A model generated the notes under the pieces. That model saw only the letters and a program-made list of their open reading frames with translations. It had not been told where the DNA came from and ran no database searches. Position numbers and translations under genes: made by a program. Below are positions 58,430 through 64,000 of a stretch of 64,000 bases of DNA, in pieces. The stretch spans positions 434,001-498,000 of the forward strand of contig JAMWFC010000117.1 in assembly GCA_027475525.1 (NCBI GenBank), in the 5' to 3' direction. Source of the DNA: Macrolepiota albuminosa. Lineage: Eukaryota; Basidiomycota; Agaricomycetes; Agaricales; Agaricaceae. Each line of letters begins with the position of its first letter. Position 1 is the first letter of the stretch.

Positions 58430-59752
58430 TCATTCAATATCGCTCGTCTTGACTCGCCCTTCACTTCCAAAAGCCGCATACTCCCACCTTGCTTGTCCTA
58501 TAGTTTGCTGGTTGCTGTTGACTCCATACTGGTAAGGTCTATCCCAAGCTTGGACTCTAATATTTTGACCGCGGTCAAAGTTTGTCCGATTGCAACGTCT
58601 ATTGGATGCCGATGAGCGATGGCAATCGCCAAGCCTGTGAAGTAAAAACGTACGGATGGTGTCCATCCCAAGTGCTTTGGCAGCCTTCAAGTTTCTGTCA
58701 ATCGTGCCTTGTTAGCCGCATATTCACAGTCGTACGATGAAAACAAGTTTTCACATTCCAATGTCGTCAAGGAACACCGCCTGCTCTGGTCGAATGCCAT
58801 TCCGTTCACATGCTAGTAAGTAGAACTCAGGTTCTGGTTTCCTTGTGATGAAGAAGATGAGTTTATTGAGATTTATGAGGAACTTATCCTTTACCGCATT
58901 CCCAGAGTGCTGCTGTCGCAGAAATCGTCAAATAGAGCTCGGAGATGACTCGGAGTGACGCCATCCCCCCAGCCCAGGAATTTTGCCTCCTCAGGAGGAA
59001 CATCTGCCTTGGCAAAATTGTTCGTTAATGCAATGACCTTGTGTCTCCCGGTTGCTGTTCAGTGTTTCAGTGCGTCAATTGCACCTGATACTTGGATCTA
59101 CCTCGAATGCGATGGATAGCCTGGAGAATATGCGGGTCATACGTGTTCGAGTCACGCATCATCATCCCAAACAGCTGTTAAATTGACCATTCAGTCCACG
59201 GACAACCATTTCCGAGGTCCTTACCTCTCTTCCATCAACGTTAAGGGTTTTCGGAAGAGAGGGAACCCCTGAACGTCGTTCCCTAAGTGACTTGAACGAA
59301 ATAAATCTTAAGTGACCGCCTACTGAGTCCTTTACGCTTGCAGTACTTAGAATACCTGTCTAAAAGGTCAAACGAGAACCGTGCGATATTTTCTTACATG
59401 CCACAAGTTGCCGTTCGTTGTATCAGAAAGTTCATGACTGAATGACTTATAGAACTCGAGTAATGGGATCTCGCCGCGCTCGAATTTTTGCCATGCACCT
59501 AGGGAGCCGCGTCCTACACTATAATAAATTGCCTTTAAGATGACATCGAAGACTCTAGCAGAGTAAATCATACATGGAACAGTTTAGGTAGTTTGCGGGG
59601 AGTCCTAATTCCCGTTCATATATGGCTATCGCTATGAACGGACTTCGTAAAACAACACCACCAATCTAAAGAACGGAAAAGAACATCATCAATGGACAAG
59701 ATGATAAGATACATACGTCGAAAATGACAGCCTTGATCTGGTCTGAAGACAT
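58430..59752 (-). CDS. HAD-superfamily hydrolase
   Basis: Haloacid-dehalogenase-like phosphatase, similar to the N-terminal HAD part of ACAD10/epoxide-hydrolase-type proteins. The start at 59752 gives MSSDQIKAVIFD, which splices to IGGVVLRSPFIAIAIYEREL: motif I with the nucleophile Asp. The cap region includes WQKFERGEIPLLEFYKSFSH. Motif II appears in VIALTNNFAKAD, then LGWGDGVTPSHLRALFDDFC, motif III Lys in KPEPEFYLLACER and motif IV in AVFLDDIGMNLKAAKALGMD. The tail after this is less conserved and stops at 58430. About seven exons. The substrate is not predictable. Confidence 0.83.
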
Positions 59753-60387
59753 GTGCAAAGCCTTTGTAGATAACCTAAACCCAACAAAAGTTCCGAGACG
59801 ACGTTAATTTGGGACTCGTTAGTAATCAAGACACGGTGTTCAAGTAGTGCCTAAAGTTCATCTAAGTATACTGACCTTACTGATATAGCTCGACGCAAGG
59901 AGCAGCGCCGACAGCGTGGAGAAACAAAGGAGAGTCGTAGGTATTATCAAATTCACGTGCCACACATTAATTTGACAAGATTCAGGTGGAAACCCACACA
60001 TGCCATATGATCAGGTCACTCGGTTGGCTCAATTGCTGGATGCTTATTAGGTATCTAGATTGCTAGAATGTTACGACTCGGGAACTTCCATTTCGTATGC
60101 ATCATGATGATTTCCTGTAATTTGACTGATATTTCTCAAGATAATACTTGGCGATGGATATCTTCCCTCACTCGGCTACTAGTAAGACCTCACCGTGACA
60201 GACAACAGCTAGGTAATTAATCCCTGTGTTTCATTGTTGAGAAGGACTAGAAAATACTCAAGTTGTATTACAATTGAGTCCATCATTTATCTCCGGAAAA
60301 AGAATTTGGAAGTGAATAAGTGACATGATGCATGGCCCAGAACATTGATCTGATACCTCACCACGCTTATCCATTCTTCTTTTCGTG
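59753..60387. other. Intergenic, about 635 bp
   Basis: AT-rich region upstream of the HAD gene. No supported feature. Confidence 0.3.
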
Positions 60388-60783
60388 TCACATTCCACTT
60401 TGGGGACATTCACTCCTGTTTCGTCTCGATTTTAGAGGTTCTATCATCCAATAAAAGAATGAGCTGTCAAAATCCTTTCTATCAACACCTTTGAGGAAGC
60501 ATAGATGTGATAGGGCAATCATAGTAGGGCTCATTGTCATGTACTCCGGATCTATGTACATACTTATGAATAGGTGCATTGGCCGATAGGCGACGCGTAA
60601 CCGGTTGTAGGAACACGTTTCTAAGGGACTCTGTTCAACCTGATCTACTCGAGATGTAGCAAGATTGTTTACAATCTCAAAAATAACTTCAATTCTTGCG
60701 TTTCCACCTCGAGTTGTGAATGAATGTAGTCCAGAAAGTAATCCGGACATGCAACTGCTCTGAACCAACCGACCATCACCCAA
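60388..60783 (-). CDS. Hypothetical ORF, 131 codons, doubtful
   Basis: A single open frame in otherwise gene-free DNA. It includes GNARIEVIFEIVNNLATSRV and YNRLRVAYRPMHLFISMYID, which look moderately protein-like, but no domain is recognisable. It could be an exon of an unseen gene, a relic, or chance. Confidence 0.25.
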   Translation of the reverse strand: MGDGRLVQSSCMSGLLSGLHSFTTRGGNARIEVIFEIVNNLATSRVDQVEQSPLETCSYNRLRVAYRPMHLFISMYIDPEYMTMSPTMIALSHLCFLKGVDRKDFDSSFFYWMIEPLKSRRNRSECPQSGM

Positions 60784-61175
60784 AAAGTAGCTCCACCAGT
60801 ATCATGGAGTAATACACATCGTGCAGTCGAACAGCATGATTATATTGATAGCGTCCTGAGATAATCTGTTGTCTGTCCTCTTCATGTGCACAACCTAAAG
60901 TACACTTTAGGATACACCTTCAATTATCTTGGGACCCTATGATCCATCCTGAAAGAAAAAGTGGTATATTTAGTCTTTCTGATTCCTCCCTTTTGAAGAC
61001 TGAATCATAAGATAGATATTGATTGCTCCGGGGATGACGGATTTGTATAGCCACATGGCGCAGCTCCTGAGCTTCACTGGTCCCCGTCAAAAACTGTCGC
61101 CTTTTCTTCTCTCCTTTCTCTAATTGTCTTATACCTCTTCCTTCATTCTCATTCTTATATCTCTCCTTCATCCTC
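60784..61175. other. Intergenic, promoter of the PEF gene
   Basis: About 390 bp, ending in a strongly pyrimidine-rich leader (about 61090-61175) directly before the penta-EF-hand start. Confidence 0.35.
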
Positions 61176-62210
61176 ATGTACGGAACTCAGAATGGATACA
61201 AATATGGAACTTCTCACAACCATGGCCGCCCGAGTCAGCGTGTCCCATCTCAAACAAATTACAATAATCATTATCAGCAACAACAAAATAGGCCGCAACC
61301 GGCCACAGATCCCCAGCTCTGGCATTGGTTTTCTGCTGTAGATAAAGATAGATCTGGGTCTATCAGCGTAACTGAGCTTCAAAGTGCCCTAGTCAATGGT
61401 AAGTATGCACTCATCACTCCCTAGTATTGACTGATGCATGTAACATAGGAAACTGGACGAGTAAGCATGCTCACTGGCGATTAAACATGGTCTGAATAGG
61501 ATGACAGACTTCGACCTCGACACCGTAAAGATGCTCATGGGTATCTTTGTAAGTGTCATCTTTGATTTCATCCTTGCTTTAAGTGTTGACAAATGGAACA
61601 TGAAGGACAGCGATAGAAGTGGTACCATTAACTTTACTGGCACGCTTTACCCTGGCATTTGCAGTGGAACTTAATGACTCACTGACTAATAACAGAATTT
61701 GCTGGCCTCTGGAAATATATTACTGACTGGCAGAACGTTTTCCGGCACTTTGACCGAGATCGTTCGGGATCCATCGAAGGTCGAGAGTTAGCGGAAGCTC
61801 TTCAAAGTTTTGGATATAACCTATCACCTCCCTTGATGACTCTAGTGGAACGGAAGTATGGTACGTCCCTGGCTGTTGTACCATCTTCAGTCAGATCCAC
61901 ATGGTTTTTTTTTCAGCCTCAGGACCATCGACAGGATATGGTCCGCCCCCGGGTATCACGTTTGATCGGTTTGTTAGAGCTTGTGTCGTTGTCAAGACTT
62001 TAACGGAGGCTTTCCAACGGTGCGTTCATTGTCAAGGTCAAACCAATTACCCGATGCTCAAACTTGCTTCAGCGTCGACACCGATAAGGATGGATGGGCA
62101 CAATTGAGTTATGAACAGTTCATGAGTGTACGTCCTAAATTCGGTTCTAAGTTTGCTAATTGACTCTTGGCATGATACATGATATATAGATGGTCCTCAG
62201 CGTGCCGTAA
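61176..62210 (+). CDS. Penta-EF-hand calcium-binding protein (ALG-2/peflin type)
   Basis: Calcium sensor of the PEF family. It begins MYGTQNGYKYGTSHNHGRPS at 61176 with a Gln/Asn/Gly/Tyr-rich N-terminus typical of peflin/Pef1. EF-hand loops: DKDRSGSISVTE (first), DSDRSGTINFTE (second, split by an intron), DRDRSGSIEGRE (third), with LWKYITDWQNVFRHF between them. FDRFVRACVVVKTLTEAFQR and a later loop DTDKDGWAQLSYEQF follow. The final intron starts with GTACGT after QFMS and ends at TATATAG, giving the usual PEF ending MVLSVP and stop 62208-62210. Reading through to 62163 instead would lose this conserved end. The frame is intact across about eight exons. Confidence 0.9.
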
Positions 62211-62556
62211 TCACAGCACATGTCAACACGTATACATGTCTATGATAGGGACTATGTAATTTACCAACACTTTCATACAATTATTAAAGTACCAGGACCT
62301 TCAGCAATGCAAGATAGTACTTATCATTCTCGTTCAGTGTTTTATCACCAATGACTGAAATTGGTTTTCAAGTCTCCTTGGGGGTTAAGCCTTCAAAGTT
62401 CAAGTCCTATCTGAAGCTTGTGGAATGGCTATAGTACAGATATATTGTAGCAGAACCATCCACTGCTTAACAACGTCTGTCTCAAGTGTTGCATCACCGA
62501 TCCTGGGCCGCAATAGCCTTGCGCCACCGGTGTGAGCTGCAAACATCTGGCACGAT
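62211..62556. other. Intergenic, left of the MITE
   Basis: About 345 bp of AT-rich sequence. Nothing recognised. Confidence 0.3.
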
Positions 62557-62915
62557 CACTGCTGGCACTGGAAAGTATTTCCATTGGAAAATGTACAAAA
62601 GAAACCTGTTATACCACTTCTATGTGGTGTTTACCCAAGAAATATGTAAGCATTTTCTCACCAAAATATTTAGAAAAATGTTTATCTTTTTCTCAACTGT
62701 TTTACAAGGAAAAATGTCACCTTTTGCCACTGTTTTTCCAAAAAAATGCTGCTTTTTCACACTTTTTTCCTAAAAAATGCACTATTTCTAGGAAAAGGAT
62801 GGTAAAAAGATAGTATTTTTCATTGGGAAAAGATTGGAAAAAAACAATGTAGAAGTGGTATAACAGGTTTCTTTTGTACTTTTTCCAATGGAAATACTTT
62901 CCAGTGCCAGCAGTG
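62557..62915. mobile_element. MITE with 66-bp terminal inverted repeats (CACTG ends)
   Basis: A 359-bp foldback element. The left end (62557) begins CACTGCTGGCACTGGAAAGT and the right end, read in reverse complement from 62915, begins identically. The inverted repeats match over 66 bp with one mismatch. GAT flanks both ends (62554-62556 and 62916-62918), fitting a 3-bp target-site duplication. CACTR termini plus a 3-bp duplication are the hallmarks of the CACTA (EnSpm) superfamily. The core has several related AAAAATG...CTTTTT motifs and no transposase, so it is non-autonomous. ORFs called across it (62486-62813) are not genes. Confidence 0.85.
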
Positions 62916-63736
62916 GATAACAGTCGTCAACTTGAGCAGTATGGAAAAGCCAGTTACCATCAAAAATGTAACGTGATGGAAAGAACTTGGCCTATGTTTG
63001 CCAATTCATTTCCATGCTTCCATGAAAGCTCAAATCAGTGGTCATTTGAGACTTGGAGGAAAGTGGAACTTTTGATGGCCAGAAGATCCTATAAGTGGTA
63101 ACCACAGTCGGGATCAGGTTAACCCTAGTAACAGAGAAGTTTCACAGTGCAGTAGAATGACTAAACACTGGAAACTCTTTTTTGAGTCAGCATAAGAACC
63201 GCAGTCCGATCAAGTACCAGTACTTTCAAATCCTCAAGAAAAGGCAGTAAGGTGGTAAGTAGCAAGAATATTTGCATTAGACACAGGATTGATAAGTGAG
63301 ACAGAAAAGAAAAATAATTGGCAGGCCAGTGTGAGACAGCCATATGTAAGTGAAGAAGTTAGTAGAATATCAGTGAGCACAGTGCGAAACAACAAGGTGA
63401 TCACAGCTGGCACCTGCAAATTATATAGTTGTTAGACAATGGGGAGGTAGTGAAAATTGAAAGAGATACTGCACATGACCCACTAACAGGTCATTTGAAC
63501 AAAACTGTCTTTCCACACATTTTTCTGTCCACTTTGCACAAAACTGAGTATACAGTCTGTTAGATAACTCATTTATTGTTGCAAGTCTAGGATTCATTAA
63601 TTTTATGATGTGTATTAGTTGTGCTATGAATATTTTTTGACAAAAACTGTCTTTGAGTGAGAAACGAGTCAACGTTGGAGAATGCCGAGGAGTGCTTCAG
63701 GTGATGTAATTTCTCCTGGACACCAGCTTGATGTGC
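62916..63736. other. Intergenic, right of the MITE
   Basis: About 820 bp. Short ORFs at 62874-63101 and on the minus strand at 63161-63672 lack recognisable protein features. This may be degraded transposon or repeat DNA. Confidence 0.3.
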
Positions 63737-64000
63737 TCATATCTGCACATTTGGTCGCAACTGGAAGTCGATTGTCTCGAGATTCCAACCAGGCATGTTT
63801 CTATCAGCAATTGCTGATGTTTTGTCAAAATCAGCCGCAAGATTGGATGCTGTGGTGAGAGGAACTATCCGACAAGGAGTGGGTCGAGGACGCTTTTGAA
63901 CAGGAGGTTCAGAAGGGATAGGAGGGGAATTTTCATCTTCTTCATGGTGTGTGTCTCTCTCCTTTCGCTTCTTTTGTTCTGCCTTTGACCTGCTTGCTTC
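63737..64000 (-). CDS. Partial ORF at the right edge, basic/acidic low-complexity start, unknown
   Basis: On the minus strand the sequence is open from the right edge to TGA at 63737-63739. It reads EASRSKAEQKKRKERDTHHE, then EDENSPPIPSEPPVQKRPRP, TASNLAADFDKTSAIADRN and WNLETIDFQLRPNVQI. The composition (charged, with a KKRK nuclear signal) looks like a nuclear or transposon-encoded protein, but no domain is visible. The 5' part lies outside the window. Confidence 0.4.
   Translation of the reverse strand, partial: EASRSKAEQKKRKERDTHHEEDENSPPIPSEPPVQKRPRPTPCRIVPLTTASNLAADFDKTSAIADRNMPGWNLETIDFQLRPNVQI

Noticed and set aside
59612..59642. Inverted repeat CCGTTCATA / TATGAACGG
   Set aside because: It lies inside a HAD hydrolase exon with a conserved reading frame; most likely coincidental.
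62486..62813. Phe/Lys-rich ORFs with KKCCFF-type runs
   Set aside because: They lie in the MITE core and come from A/T-rich subrepeats, not from a protein gene.

Overview
This window is eukaryotic nuclear DNA from a filamentous fungus, most likely a basidiomycete (probably Agaricomycetes); I cannot name the species. Most genes are broken by many short GT-AG introns of about 45-60 bp. The gene set is typically fungal: a Zn2Cys6 transcription factor, a SNZ/PDX1 vitamin B6 synthase, PKA, Ypt1, a nitronate monooxygenase and two Argonautes. Genes lie on both strands, often as closely spaced divergent or convergent pairs.

Layout. 0-7 kb: a damaged mitochondrial carrier (-), an extradiol dioxygenase (+), a PKA catalytic subunit (+) and a WD40 protein (+). 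7.5-18 kb: nitronate monooxygenase (-), cytochrome c heme lyase (+), the Brix protein SSF1 (-), an unknown gene (+), the splicing factor SYF1 (-) and Rab geranylgeranyltransferase alpha (+). 18-31.7 kb: an EDC4-like decapping scaffold (+), Argonaute A (+), an SFT2-like membrane protein (+), glyoxalase II (-) and a single-pass membrane protein (+). 31.9-44.6 kb: SRP receptor alpha (-), a cyclin L-like protein (-), an RS/RD-rich protein (+), a GDSL/PC-esterase-like protein (+), PDX1 (-), mitochondrial ribosomal protein mL49 (-) and a small unknown gene (+). 44.9-62.2 kb: Argonaute B (-), YPT1 (-), a zinc-ribbon protein (-), a Zn2Cys6 factor (-), NOP16 (-), QCR10 (+), a HAD hydrolase (-) and a penta-EF-hand protein (+). 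62.5-64 kb: a 359-bp MITE with CACTG-type terminal inverted repeats, then a partial ORF at the edge.

The most biologically interesting content is RNA-silencing related. Two Argonautes lie about 17 kb apart in opposite orientation. Argonaute B keeps the full PIWI slicer tetrad (D-E-D-H). Argonaute A has Gln where the last catalytic His should be. Argonaute A sits directly downstream of a decapping-scaffold (P-body) gene.

The most striking sequence-level signal is technical. Fourteen perfect tandem duplications between 12 and 38 kb all have a period of exactly 77 bp and a matched length of 77-79 bp. Each shifts the reading frame. This is what untrimmed 77-mer overlaps between neighbouring contigs would look like, so many apparent frameshifts here are probably assembly errors. 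Single-base breaks in the SRP receptor P-loop and the RS-rich gene, and a stop plus gaps in the carrier, may share that cause or be real decay.
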